DNA from: Flammula alnicola
Lineage: Eukaryota > Basidiomycota > Agaricomycetes > Agaricales > Strophariaceae
Direction: 5' to 3'
Assembly: GCA_015499995.1 (NCBI GenBank)
Contig: JADNRV010000030.1
Span: 248,001-312,000 of the forward strand
Length of the DNA: 64,000 bases
The notes under the pieces were generated by a model. It was not told the DNA's origin, did not search any database, and saw only the letters and a list, made by a program, of their open reading frames with translations. Shown here piece after piece: positions 21,185 through 31,548 of the stretch. The translations under genes and the position numbers were made by a program. The first letter of the stretch is position 1. The number at the start of each line of letters is the position of its first letter.

Positions 21185-22189
21185 ATGTCTGGAGCCTCTC
21201 AATATATCCAACAGATCGTCGATGCCAACGCTCAAGCTAGCGCGTTGGAACCAGTCAGGTCGACTTCTCCCACCCCGGTCCCTACCAGCTCTGACCCTGC
21301 GATAACCATCTCCTCAGCGACCTCGTCTCCCGCCACCGGCCCAAATCGGATTCCTATCCATCGCCCCACTCTCCGCGGTACCCCGGCTTCCCGACGTTCG
21401 GCCATAGATCGTGCCGTCCGAAACTTTAGAGCCACCACTGACGCCTCCGATCGCTCTGCGGAGCCAGGTCCTCAGGCACGTCAAGGTTCTTTGGAGCCTG
21501 GCGAAATCCCTACTGGTCGTTCCGTCCCGGCACCCTGGTCCACGGCCCATGTCCCACTCCTTACCTATGAAGAGTTTCGATTGGAAATCCTTTCGGATAG
21601 GGACTTCGATCAAATCATTGAAGCAGTTGCTGGAAATTATCACTTACAATACAACGTCGAAGCCATTCACAACGCCCACCAGACCATCGACAATCTCACC
21701 CTGGAACTAGCCCGCCACCGCACCATCGCGCTCAATGCGTTCGACCAAGCTATGTGGCACGGACTCGCTGACCGCGTCGAGCCCATATTCTCCCTTCGCA
21801 GAAGAAGACGCGTCGACAGGGCTAACGCCAGCCTTGGGGTATTCCCTATCTCAGTTGAAACATCCAACTCCTCAAACCCGGACCAGCGCCCCCGTACCCT
21901 TAGGCGAACCGCTCCCGCTCGACCACGCAATCCCACCGCCTCTACGACTAGACGCTACGGTCGCATTTGCTTCATCTGTGGAGCCACCGATCACGTAAAA
22001 AAGGATTGCTCCCGTTTCATTTGCCGAATCTGCCATGAAGCGCGCCCCGGCCATGTCCAGTCGGACTGTCCGCGCTGGAGTTCCTCCAGCAACTCATCCC
22101 ACGACGACAGTCCCATCGAACTCGAAGGGGACTACTCTCTAGATCCAGAAGCAGAGGCCAACATCTCCGGCGAACCGTACGGGAACTAG
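21185..22189 (+). CDS. Accessory ORF 4 of the retrotransposon: second zinc-knuckle protein (334 aa)
   Basis: The first ATG in the frame (21185) starts MSGASQYIQQIVDANAQ. The N-terminal third is Ser/Pro/Thr-rich. The centre is helical (YEEFRLEILSDRDFDQIIEA) and is followed by a basic patch RRRRRVDR. Near the C-terminus are two zinc knuckles in tandem: CX2CX4HX4C (CFICGATDHVKKDC) and a variant CX2CX6HX4C (CRICHEARPGHVQSDC). The tail is acidic. The arrangement resembles a Gag nucleocapsid, but it sits after pol and differs from the Gag at 15575. It is likely an RNA/DNA-binding protein of the element, perhaps a captured or duplicated nucleocapsid. It ends 34 bases before the 3' LTR. Confidence 0.75.
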   Translation: MSGASQYIQQIVDANAQASALEPVRSTSPTPVPTSSDPAITISSATSSPATGPNRIPIHRPTLRGTPASRRSAIDRAVRNFRATTDASDRSAEPGPQARQGSLEPGEIPTGRSVPAPWSTAHVPLLTYEEFRLEILSDRDFDQIIEAVAGNYHLQYNVEAIHNAHQTIDNLTLELARHRTIALNAFDQAMWHGLADRVEPIFSLRRRRRVDRANASLGVFPISVETSNSSNPDQRPRTLRRTAPARPRNPTASTTRRYGRICFICGATDHVKKDCSRFICRICHEARPGHVQSDCPRWSSSSNSSHDDSPIELEGDYSLDPEAEANISGEPYGN

Positions 22190-22212
22190 TCGAGCTGGAA
22201 TCTCGACCATAA

Positions 22213-22223
22213 CAGGGGGGTAA
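22213..22223 (+). other. Polypurine tract candidate
   Basis: CAGGGGGGTAA directly precedes the 3' LTR at 22224. A purine run in this place is the expected plus-strand primer, although the final TAA contains a pyrimidine. Confidence 0.6.
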
Positions 22224-22717
22224 TGTTACGGTTCGTCAGCCTGTCCCATTTTTCTTTATCTTATCTACTTCTTGTCTGTCTCGTAATGTAGCCCAGCAGT
22301 ACTGGACAATTCCGTTCCGTTATGAGTACCTTTCCGGTTCCGAATCTACTTTTAGTATGTACTATATTTAGTCCGACGACACGATTATCATCGGCATACC
22401 CTTTTGCTTACTGTACTACTTTCTTATGACTCTGGAGGAGTCATTTAGGTACGCTTCCGCTACCTTGACACTTGGTCCGTTCGCATCATCAACTAGTATA
22501 AAATACTGTAGTCTACTATCATGTACTTTAGCTAGTTCTTGAGAATACACGGCAACAGCCAAGTCTTCTTATAACGAAACTCACGAATACTTAAGTTGGT
22601 TCGAGTCCAACCTCTAAGTACGAACGATTGGCTTAGCAGTTCCTTGAAGATACGATTAAGGTATCACTTAAAGATAAGAACACCTATCTTTAACGTTGTT
22701 ACTTGAACATCGTAACA
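22224..22717 (+). repeat. 3' long terminal repeat
   Basis: 494 bp, equal in length to the 5' LTR with one difference seen. Followed by the target duplication CTTCC. Confidence 0.97.
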
Positions 22718-22768
22718 CTTCCAGACAAATTCGCCATTTAGAACGAGATTCTTGTTACATCGTTGAAT

Positions 22769-23776
22769 TAGTGTTGCCGCCAAGTCGAGTCGAGTCGAGG
22801 CGGGGTGGCCAACTCGAATCAACTCGAAATGTCGAGTTGGGACGAGTTGTAACCCGGGTCAACTCGTCGAGTTCGGTGATTTCCCTGATGGTGTCGTGTC
22901 CAATGAGATGACAGGGATATCCGAATTCGGCTTTACCTTCAGACCCTGATTAGAGCAGACTAGAGCACTGTACGGCTTGCTGTACAGTAGATTACAAGCA
23001 ATGTTGAATAAATACAATGAGAGGAAGGCTACCTTAAAATTATTCATGCATGTTTTCCCTCAAATTGTCAAGTTCTTTATATTGCCCGGCTACCATGAGC
23101 CTATCAATGGCAGATTCCAAGAGACTTATGTTGGCCAGAGATGGTGTAGTTGCACTCCTCAGCAATAAGGTCCTTCAAAGTCTCTCCAACTGATACAAGT
23201 ATTCGAAGACTCGAGCAGTACTCGTGAGACCCGATTTCGATGCAGGGTGCAAGTCTCCTTACTGGACAAAAAATGCTCACATGGGACTACTGATGGTTGG
23301 GAAGGAAGCATGTCCATTGCCACTCAGAAGATGAATAGGCATTCACATTCATTGACCTAGAAGTGATGTTTTGTAGATAAAACTTGCGAATAAACTTGGC
23401 AATGAGAAATTTATGGGTTTCTTGAAAGCGCTTCGCTGCGCTTGCAGCAAAAAATCACCGTAAGATGTGAATTCTGCTTCAGAAAGAACTAGAACAACAT
23501 ATTCTAGTATGCGAGGTACATTAGTGGCTTAGATAGAAGATATTTCAAGTGGAAAGGAGGGAGGAGAAGGAGAGCGACGTTTTAACGCACGGAGACACAA
23601 TAGAGACGCGCGACGACGCGCGCGCAACAGCGTCACGTGAGTGATTTGATGCAACTCGTGTCAACTCGTCGAGTTAACCCGGATGAACTCGTTGTCGACG
23701 AGTTGACACGAGTTGCCCTGATTTCGAGTCGAGGCGAGTTTCAGCCCGGGCTCAACTCGACTTGGCGGCAACACTA
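22769..23776. mobile_element. Non-autonomous hAT-like element (1,008 bp) with 8-bp target duplication
   Basis: The ends are TAGTGTTGCCGCCAAGTCGA and its reverse complement. The exact octamer CGTTGAAT flanks both sides (22761-22768 and 23777-23784). TAGTGTTG-type ends plus eight-base duplications are typical of hAT transposons. Both subterminal zones are packed with AACTCG/CGAGTT words in both orientations (for example TCAACTCGTCGAGTT), probably transposase-binding sites. The centre has only short frames and no recognisable transposase. It lies 38 bp to the right of the retrotransposon's duplicated target site; the two insertions are independent and not nested. Confidence 0.88.
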
Positions 23777-23784
23777 CGTTGAAT

Positions 23785-24336
23785 GCTGCTAGCATGTGCT
23801 TCATAGTACATACAGGTTTATTTATGGGTGCCATTAGACTGGCAGTGGGATCTGGCTTTGCGTGATTAGATTAGATTGAGACGTGGCTGTGCATGTTCAT
23901 ATGCAAGACACGGTGTTTGTCCGAGTAGCTACATCTTCCCTTCTCGTTCGTGCCATCATCATGACCCACGACCTATCCACCGTTGTCGTAAGGTTGACAA
24001 GGTAGCTGTTATTGATGTGAACATCTGAGGAACCTGTGAAAAACGGCAGGCAAGCTGAAGCTCGCCATTTGCAGCTACTAGTAACCCTGCGGAATTTGAG
24101 GTAGGGAAGAGACAACCAGGATTGAGAGAAACCACTAACATCTTCTCTTGCCTTCCCAAGCACGTCCACTCGGAGCGCTCGTCCAGACCGCGGAGTCACC
24201 GGACCCTTCCCACCATTGTCAATGTTATCCTAGCACAATCTCCCAGGCTGTACAGCCGCGCTAGCGAATGGGCCCGGCAGTATAAGTATCTTCTCCTCGT
24301 GAGATAAAGCCCTCATCCTGCCGCCATCGTCTAGTC
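23785..24336. other. Upstream region of the micro-exon gene
   Basis: No gene is supported. The sequence just before the ATG at 24337 includes AGTATAAGTATC near 24280 (TATA-like, about 55 bases upstream), a possible promoter for the following gene. Confidence 0.35.
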
Positions 24337-27300
24337 ATGGCTAATCGCAAGTCTAAGTCCGGTGGACAATCGCAAGGACCCAAGCAAGCCGCAGGAGGAG
24401 GGGCATCTCGGCCCCCTAACCCTCAAGCTACCAATAAGCCTCGATCTGTAGCTACAGCCCATCGTGATTGCAGTAACTCTTCCATCGTCTTCCATTATGC
24501 TAACTTCCTCTCAGCCCAGATGATGGGAAACACTTCCTCAAAGCCTCCAGCATCATCAGGTCAATATTTAACCCAAGCTCCCCACTCCCCAAATATAAGA
24601 GACTGATTGCGTGTTGTCAGGTACAGCTGCTGCACCTAGACCCCCACAACCACAAGCCACCGCACACCGTCCATCAAATGGGACTAAACGTAAGTCTCTA
24701 GCTTCAAACCTGACAAATACTCATATTCTTTACCTCAGATCAAAATGCTGGTAACGGGGCTCCCAAATCTCAAGGCGCCAACGGTTTGAACTTTGTCAGA
24801 GGTAAGCATCAGGGATTTGGAGCTTGCGTACATGAACTTTGTAGGCCTACACTGGTCTACACGGCTCGTGTAAGCAAGTCCCTAAGTCCTGATGAGCACC
24901 TTCGACATCTGCTTATCAATAGTGTCTCTATCATCAGCCGAAGCAATGTCTGGACACAGGGCATCCCAAGATCGATCTGTAAACCAGGGTATGCATAAGT
25001 TCTTCAGAGCATATCGTTCTTTTCCGGTACTAACGGAATCTTTCGTCAGCTAAACGTAATGGAAGCGGGCTGAACAACGGCCCTCAGAAAGTCCAAGGGC
25101 ATTCACCTCAACGTGACACTTATCCTTGTCTTCATCCGCGTGATCTGAGGTTCCTGTCATACAGCCAACATTTCTTCGAAAAACGAGGCACCGAAGCCGA
25201 AACATTCTCAGGCCTTCTTTGGAGGTAAGCTTATCATCTTCATCCGTCCTTACGCCATCCAATTAAACGGCTCTAATAGGTCACTCTTCGGCCTCCAACT
25301 CAGCGCTGTAAGTATTAACCTGTTATTCATCTGTAACTGGGGCTGAAGGTATTGGCACCAGGCCTTCACCACCCCGTCCCGGAAACGTCCAACATTTGCA
25401 TGTGCCCAAAGGTGATCCCATTAGACCTATTCAGATGTCATCGTGTAACCTAAAAATCGCCGTAAACTAGCACATGGAGCAACCATATCCGGGAACAAGG
25501 TGTTCCAAGACCCATCGCCGACGTGTAAGACCCCCTACTGTCCCTCACCTTACCAGTGATTGAATCAGTGTTGCAGCAAAACAGAGTGGCCATACCCAAC
25601 CTCATGCTCAAAAAGCACAGAACCATGCTCCGACCCCCCCAAAGGGTGAGCTCTAGCCAATTTTTAAATTTATGGTCGCTCATGTTTATTCCATAGAACC
25701 TACTTTCTTTTCAGCATCGCCAGCCCATCAACAGCAATCAGGAAAAAGTGAGCCGTCCTACACCCATCGCTGTTTCATTTTTATTGAAGGAGTGTAGATA
25801 CTGCCAGCAACACTTTCCCGAAGGTCCAGGTGGCAACAACGCACGCTCAACACCCTTCGCGTGGTGGTAAGCTTGTGTCATTTCCCCCGTGTGCACACCA
25901 TCTAAACTCGAAGCGCTAGGTCAATCGTCTGCACCACCAGCTCAAGGTTCTGAGAAGCCGTCGCATAAGTCTCAGCAACAACACAAGGGTAAGCCTCGGT
26001 AGTGTATCTGTCCATATGGATAATCAATTTTTGTCTTGTTGGCAGCGCCCCCGCACTCGCGTCACATGCAAGAGACATCCAGTAAAGGCGAGTGTTTCAA
26101 CCTTGTAACTGCAATGTTCACGTTGGCTGATGACCATGGAAGGCCACAAGGACACCCCTCCAAAGCCCTCGACGAACAAGGGAAAGCCGCCTACGGAAAG
26201 TGTGCTGTCGACCGTATTTTCATTTTTTTCTACTGGATGTGAGGTTACCCATTTTCATAGTCTATTACTTATTTAACCGACTGTGCATCCCCCAGCGCAA
26301 GCTCCGGGGAATCCGTCCCATAAGTCTCAGCATGCGCAACAAGGCAGAGGTAAGCCTCGGTAGCATATCTATCCATAGAGATAATTGATTTTTGTCTTAC
26401 TGGCAGCACCTCCGCACTCGCGTCCCGCACAGGAAACGTCCAATAAAGGCAAGTGTTTCGGTGTTGTAATTGCAATGTTTGGGTCCGCTGATGTAAATGT
26501 AAGGCCACAAGAACACCCCGACCAAGACCCCGATGAACGACCGGGGCCAGGGACAACCGCCTACTGAAAGCATGTTGCCAAAAGTCTTGTCATCATTTTT
26601 CTCTACTGAATGTGAGCTTGCTCATCTTTATGGTCTGTTACTTATCTAATCGTATATGTATCCTCCAGCGGAAGCTCCGGGGAAACCGTCGCACAAGTCT
26701 CAGCATGCGCAGCAACACAGAGGTAAGCCTCGGTAGTGTATCTATCCATACAGATAATTGATTTTTGTGTTACTGGCAGCGCCCCCACACTCGCGCCCCG
26801 TGCAGGAGGTACCCAATAAAGGCAAAAATTTCGATATTATAATTGCGTGTTCAAGTTGGCTGATGTCCACAAAGACACCCCTGCGAAGTCCCTGAAGAAC
26901 AACGAGCACCAGGGACAGCCGCCTGCTGAAAGCGTGCTGCCAAAAGTATTGTCATCGTTTTTCTCTGCTGAATGTGAGCTTGCCCATCTTCATGGTCCGC
27001 TCCTTATCTAATCGAATATGTATCCTCCAGCGAAAGGTTCTGGGAATCCGTCACATAAGTCCCAGCATGCGCAGCAACACAGAGGTAAGCCTCGGTAGTG
27101 TATCTATCCATACAGATACTTGATTTTTGTCTTACTGGCAGCGCCCCCGCACTCGCGCCTTGTGCAGGAGATAGCCAATAAAGGCAAGTGTTTCGATGTT
27201 GTAATTGCAATGTTCAAGTCAGTTGATGTAAATGTAAGACCACAAGAACACCCCTCCGAGGCCCCCAATGAATGACCGGCCACAGGGGCAGTTCCCTACC

Positions 27301-29914
27301 GAGAGCGTGCTGCCGACACCGAAAGTATCGCCATCAAATCATTTTGCTGGATGTAAGTTACCCATCTTTATGGTCCGTTACTTATTTAACCAAATGTATA
27401 TCCCCCAGCAAACGGTACTGGGAACCGATCGGTTAACTTCGTGATTCCTCCTGGAAGTATGTTCTTCCACTGTTCCATGAAGACATGGCTAAATTTGCTT
27501 CTCTCAGCGACACACAACTCTGCAACTGTTGGTAGTGGGTCTCTCCACTCTCAAGCTGCGAAGAAGCAAGGGCCAAATGTTGCTAAAGGTAATGATCGCT
27601 GAGGTTATCGACATTGCATGGACTCACACTTGGTTCAACTCCAGGCAGCGCGAATGTGCCCCAGGCAGCAGCGGTCGAACCCCAGACCTGGGGGCAGATG
27701 TTTTCATCTTGGTTCCTTCCATCAGCGCCCCCTGTTGACGTTCAGGCTGCAAATAAATCAACCTCAAGTTCGATGAAAGGTAATGACACTCCTTCCTCTC
27801 TCGTTTCGCATGTTTAACACGGTCCATCAGCAAAAGACCCCGGCCCTAAGCCGCAGGCTCCGAACTCTACCAAAGGTAAAACATCCCCAATCAAGCCACA
27901 TTAACATCGACTGAAATGACTTCATTATTATAAGCCAATGATGGCCGGTCGAAATCTCACCCTGCACCGGACTTGTCCTTTATTCCACGTGAACACTTGA
28001 GGAAGGAACCCGTCTTATCAACGAAAGGCGCGAAGAATGGATTACAGGACCTGCCAAATCGATCACACAACTCGGACACATGTAAGATCTTATTGCGATC
28101 GCTTTTGCTCGTTATTTTTTATAGCCTATTCCCATACTTTTTCCAGCATCCTCAGCGACTTCGCCGAAGAAGGAGCAGGCGCCGACTCATCATAATATGC
28201 TAGCGCGAAGTGATGGCGGCCCACAATATTCCTCAAGTGTGTCGGAAAAGCCCGAAACGGCCACAAATTTGACATGTAATTAAGCCCTGTGCTCTTTACC
28301 TATCGCATTGACTAACTTAAATATCTAGCCGCATTGAGTCATGCCGCGGATCGCTCTCGAATCTCGAGCAAGCCTCAGGCAGCTGCTGTGCACCATCTAA
28401 AACAATTTCAAGTTCGATCGAGCTCTAGCAAAGGTATACCTTCAACGTCACCGTGATCCTAGCAATGACTGACATTTTCTATCGTGGCGCAAGTATTATC
28501 TCAGCATGATCCTAAAAAGAAAGCTGCTGTTCGCAAAGGCTTACTACGTCAAAGTACCCCCACTCTGAGGTGGCGAGAATACGATACTCCTAGGACCGTC
28601 TCAGCATACTCCACCTTAACCGCTGCGCCACTCCCATCGCCTCCCAGGAACGAGCTCCAGAACAAAGTTGCTCGTAAAACAATTTCCCAGAATCCTGATC
28701 TCTTCAAGGTCGTCTCACCGATCAACGCCGACGTCTTCAAAGAGTATGTCAAGGACCACCCCAACCAACCATTCGTCCAATCTGTTGCCCGTGCGCTCAA
28801 GAAAGGATTTTGGCCATGGGCGGACACCAGTGATCCAAGTTTTCCTACTACGTATGACGGTTCGCGTCAGGGTTCTCGCATTACCAGCGAGGATAAAGCC
28901 AAGTTTATTCGACAGCAGCGCGAAGACGAAATGGAGCTCGAGCGCTGGTCGAAACCTTTTGGCGGTAAATTGCTGCCTGGGATGCATTCCGCCCCAATCA
29001 ATGTTGTTCCGAAAAGCACTCCGGGAAAGTTCAGGCTCATTGTCGACCAGAGCAGGGGGCCGCACGCCCTAAACTCGACGATTCCAAAGTCTCAAGTCAA
29101 GGTCCAGCTCGACAATATACACGATCTCGGCAATCAACTCCTAGCCGCTCGGAAGAAATATCCTAACAGCAAACTTTGCTTGTTCAAATCAGATGTCAAA
29201 AGCGCGTACCGACAGTTGCCGATGCATCAATTATGGCAAATTAAACAGGCCATCCCCATCGACGGTCAGTACCACATAGACCGGTGCAACACGTTTGGAA
29301 ATCGAGGCGGTGGATGGAACTGGGACTCAGTTAATTCCTCCGTCAATTGGATTGCCATCGAGAAAAAAGGTGTATCCGGTCTCCTGGGATATGTCGACGA
29401 CAACTTTGGCTGGGAATTCGAGCGAAACAAAAAGTTCTACAAGCCGTACAATAAACATCTCCCTACCAAGCAAGCCCGACTCCTTGAACTCTGGGACGAG
29501 CTCGGTATTCCGCATGACGAAGAAAAACAACTCTTCGGCCCTTCCCTTCCTATCCTAGGCTATCACGTCGATGCGAATGCAATGACAGTCAAAGTCCCCG
29601 ACGAGAAGAAGGCCAAGGTAGTTGAATTACTTCGAAGTAATGCTCATGCAGGGAAACCTTACACCGTCAACGAGCTGCAGTCCGTTGCCGGGTCTGTTGG
29701 CAGCGCCCTTAGTCTTTATCCACGCCTCCGTCCGGGTCTCCGCGTGCTCTTTGATGAGATGGCCGCGCAGGAGGGGGGTACTACCAAGCTTAGGGTAACG
29801 AAGCCTGTTGCTCGCAGCTTGTCGTCGTTGGCGGACTTCCTTGAGCATGCCCCGCCTGTGCCGATTCGATACCAGAAGGAAAAGGTGCGCGGTATTGGGG
29901 CTAGGACGAAATAG
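24337..29914 (+). CDS. Micro-exon gene ending in a reverse transcriptase domain
   Basis: ATG at 24337 (MANRKSKSGGQSQ). A series of small exons follows, nearly all multiples of three and starting and ending in phase 1: 24515-24559, 24621-24689, 24739-24801, 24938-24988, 25050-25112, 25165-25224, then 26143-26238, 26296-26349, 26407-26448, 26504-26611, 26669-26722 and more up to 28430. They encode Gly/Pro/Gln/Ser/Lys/His-rich sequence. The long last exon (28494-29914, about 473 codons) carries a reverse transcriptase: KFRLIVDQSR, then FKSDVKSAYR with a catalytic Asp, then YVDD at 29390-29401, then a thumb-like region. No RNase H or integrase follows. Exons near 25280-25307 and in the third cassette do not fit cleanly. 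I recall similar RT sequences in other agaric genomes, possibly DIRS-related, but cannot confirm it. Being intron-rich, it looks like a host gene rather than a mobile copy. Confidence 0.7.
25928..27410 (+). repeat. Four tandem ~365-bp cassettes, each with three exons and three introns
   Basis: The donor AGGTAAGCCTCGG recurs at about 25987, 26349, 26722 and 27084 (spacings 362, 373 and 362). Each unit has an exon of ~54 nt (product like APGNPSHKSQHAQQ), one of 42 nt (PPHSRPAQETSNK), and one of about 96-120 nt, with matching introns. The intron after the 42-nt exon starts with GC rather than GT (GCGAGT or GCAAGT). In the third unit this donor has become GCAAAA and the next acceptor is damaged, so that copy is partly decayed. 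Confidence 0.85.
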
Positions 29915-30644
29915 ACAGTATATACGGTATGTTGATCGAAGTCAACTCAGCTATGTGGGTTAATTTTGAAGTCACAGGACAAAGACAGTGGGCGAGAATG
30001 GGCGCAGATATTGAATTCATGTATAACAGAACGGACTGGGGACAACCCACATTACGATTACTAGGACTACATAGTACGATGATTAAATAAAAATAAGTGA
30101 ACAGAAAAGAATAAGTTAGCCTGCCTTCGCATCCTGCCTGCGTAAGTAGATCAACCGTGACCGCGTGACCCAACATGGTTAATCTCGCTTTCAACCCTCT
30201 GCCTCCCTCTGCATCATCTCTCTGGGCTCAACGAACACGGCAGGACATGCTAAACGGTAAGTAATTCATTTATAACCATCTTAATATATGTTTTCTGACC
30301 TTATTCGTTTTCCTTAGGTCCCCCCACACCCGAACTCGCTTCCACCCGGGCCTCTCCTCTCCAGCGAGGGATGTAGGTCACTCAACGTCAATGTCGATGC
30401 ATTTCGGGAGGGTTTGTGGGTTGAGGGCAGGTAGTAAACACGAGGGGAGACCCATGGTGTGGGAGACCCGCCAGGTACGCAAGGAGGCGAGCCATAATCG
30501 TTTCGCCTCCCTTTACCTACCTTCCCTGCTGCCTACTAACATTGAAACAGGTGAGGACATGCACCGCCCTCTCACGCACTCTGTACACAGCACAACGCGG
30601 CACTGGTTCACGCCGTACCTCCACACGACGACAATATGTTAGGA
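29915..30644. other. Intergenic stretch between the RT gene and the minisatellite
   Basis: No gene or clear repeat recognised. Confidence 0.45.
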
Positions 30645-31548
30645 CACGTCCTTCACCTCCCTCGCGTACAAAAGCGAGCCGGAGGTGGATTTTTACAGCG
30701 TTTCGATGCCGTTCGGGTGTCCTCCACCTCCCTCGCATGCAAAAGCGAGCTGGAGGTGATTTTGTGGCGTTTCGACGGTGTTCACACCTCCTCCACCCCC
30801 TCGTGTACAAAAGCGAGCGGAGGTGGACCTTTATCACGTTTCGACGCCGTTCGCACGTTCTCCACCTCCCTCGCATGCAAAAGCGAGCCGGAGGTGGTTT
30901 TTTATTGTGTTTCGACAATGTTCGTGTGTCCTCCACCTCCCTCGCGTGCAAAAGCGAGCCGGGGGTGGTTTTTACTGCGTTTCGACGCGGTTTGTGCGTC
31001 CTCCACCTCCCTCGCATGCCGGAGGTGGACCTTTATGGCGTTTTGACGCCGTTCGTGTGTCCTCCACCTCCCTCGCGTACAAAAGCGAGCAGAGGTGGGC
31101 CTTTATCATGTTTCAACGCCGTTCGCGCGTTTTTCACCTCCCTCGCATGCAAAAGCGAGCCGGAGGTGGTTTTATTACGTTTCGACGACGTTCGTGCATC
31201 CTCCACCTCCCTCGCATGCAAAAACGAGCCGGAGGTGGTTTTTATTGCGTTTCGACGCCGTTTGTGCGTCCTCCACCTCCCTCGTGTGCAAAAGCAAGTC
31301 GGAGGTGGACCTTATGGTGTTTCGACGCCGTTCTCATATCTTCCACCTCCCTCGCATGCAAATGCGAGTCGGAGGTGGTTCTGTCGCGTTTCGACGCTGT
31401 TAGGGCAAGCTGGAGGTCATTTCGACACCGTTCGCACCTCCTCCACCTCCCTCGCGTGCAAGAATGGCCAGGGTGGATCGTTAATCACCTTTTGACGTTA
31501 TCCCTGCCTCGTCCACCTCCCTCGCATGCAGCGAGCAGGAGGTGGGCC
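30645..31548. repeat. Minisatellite of about thirteen 70-bp palindromic units
   Basis: Copies of CTCCACCTCCCTCGC begin near 30651, 30721, 30791, 30860, 30930, 31000, 31061, 31131, 31200, 31270, 31340, 31440 and 31510, mostly 69-70 bp apart. Inside each unit CCACCTCC plus TCGC is followed after about eight bases by GCGA plus GGAGGTGG, so each unit can fold into a hairpin. The rest of the unit reads roughly TTTCGACGCCGTTCG. One unit (31000) has lost the hairpin centre. Long open frames across the array in three registers are a result of the repeat lacking stops, not evidence of a protein. Confidence 0.9.

Larger units (their letters stand above)
14927..22717 (+). mobile_element. Ty3-type chromovirus LTR retrotransposon, complete, 7.8 kb
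   Basis: Two 494-bp LTRs (14927-15420 and 22224-22717) begin TGTTACG and end GTAACA. An exact 5-bp target duplication CTTCC flanks them (14922-14926 and 22718-22722). I found one difference between the LTRs (CAGCCCG versus CAGCCTG near position 18), so insertion is recent. The internal region has Gag, then Pol in the -1 frame with protease, reverse transcriptase, RNase H, integrase and a C-terminal chromodomain, then two additional ORFs. The RT-before-integrase order and the chromodomain place it in the chromovirus branch of Ty3 elements. Pol is uninterrupted. The only suspicious point is the Gag start, where the expected ATG is TTG. Confidence 0.97.

Noticed and set aside
24337..29914. Interpretation as a simple decayed retrotransposon
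   Set aside because: Consistent phase-1 exon borders over several kilobases and an uninterrupted RT exon argue against random decay. No LTRs, inverted ends or target duplications were found around it.
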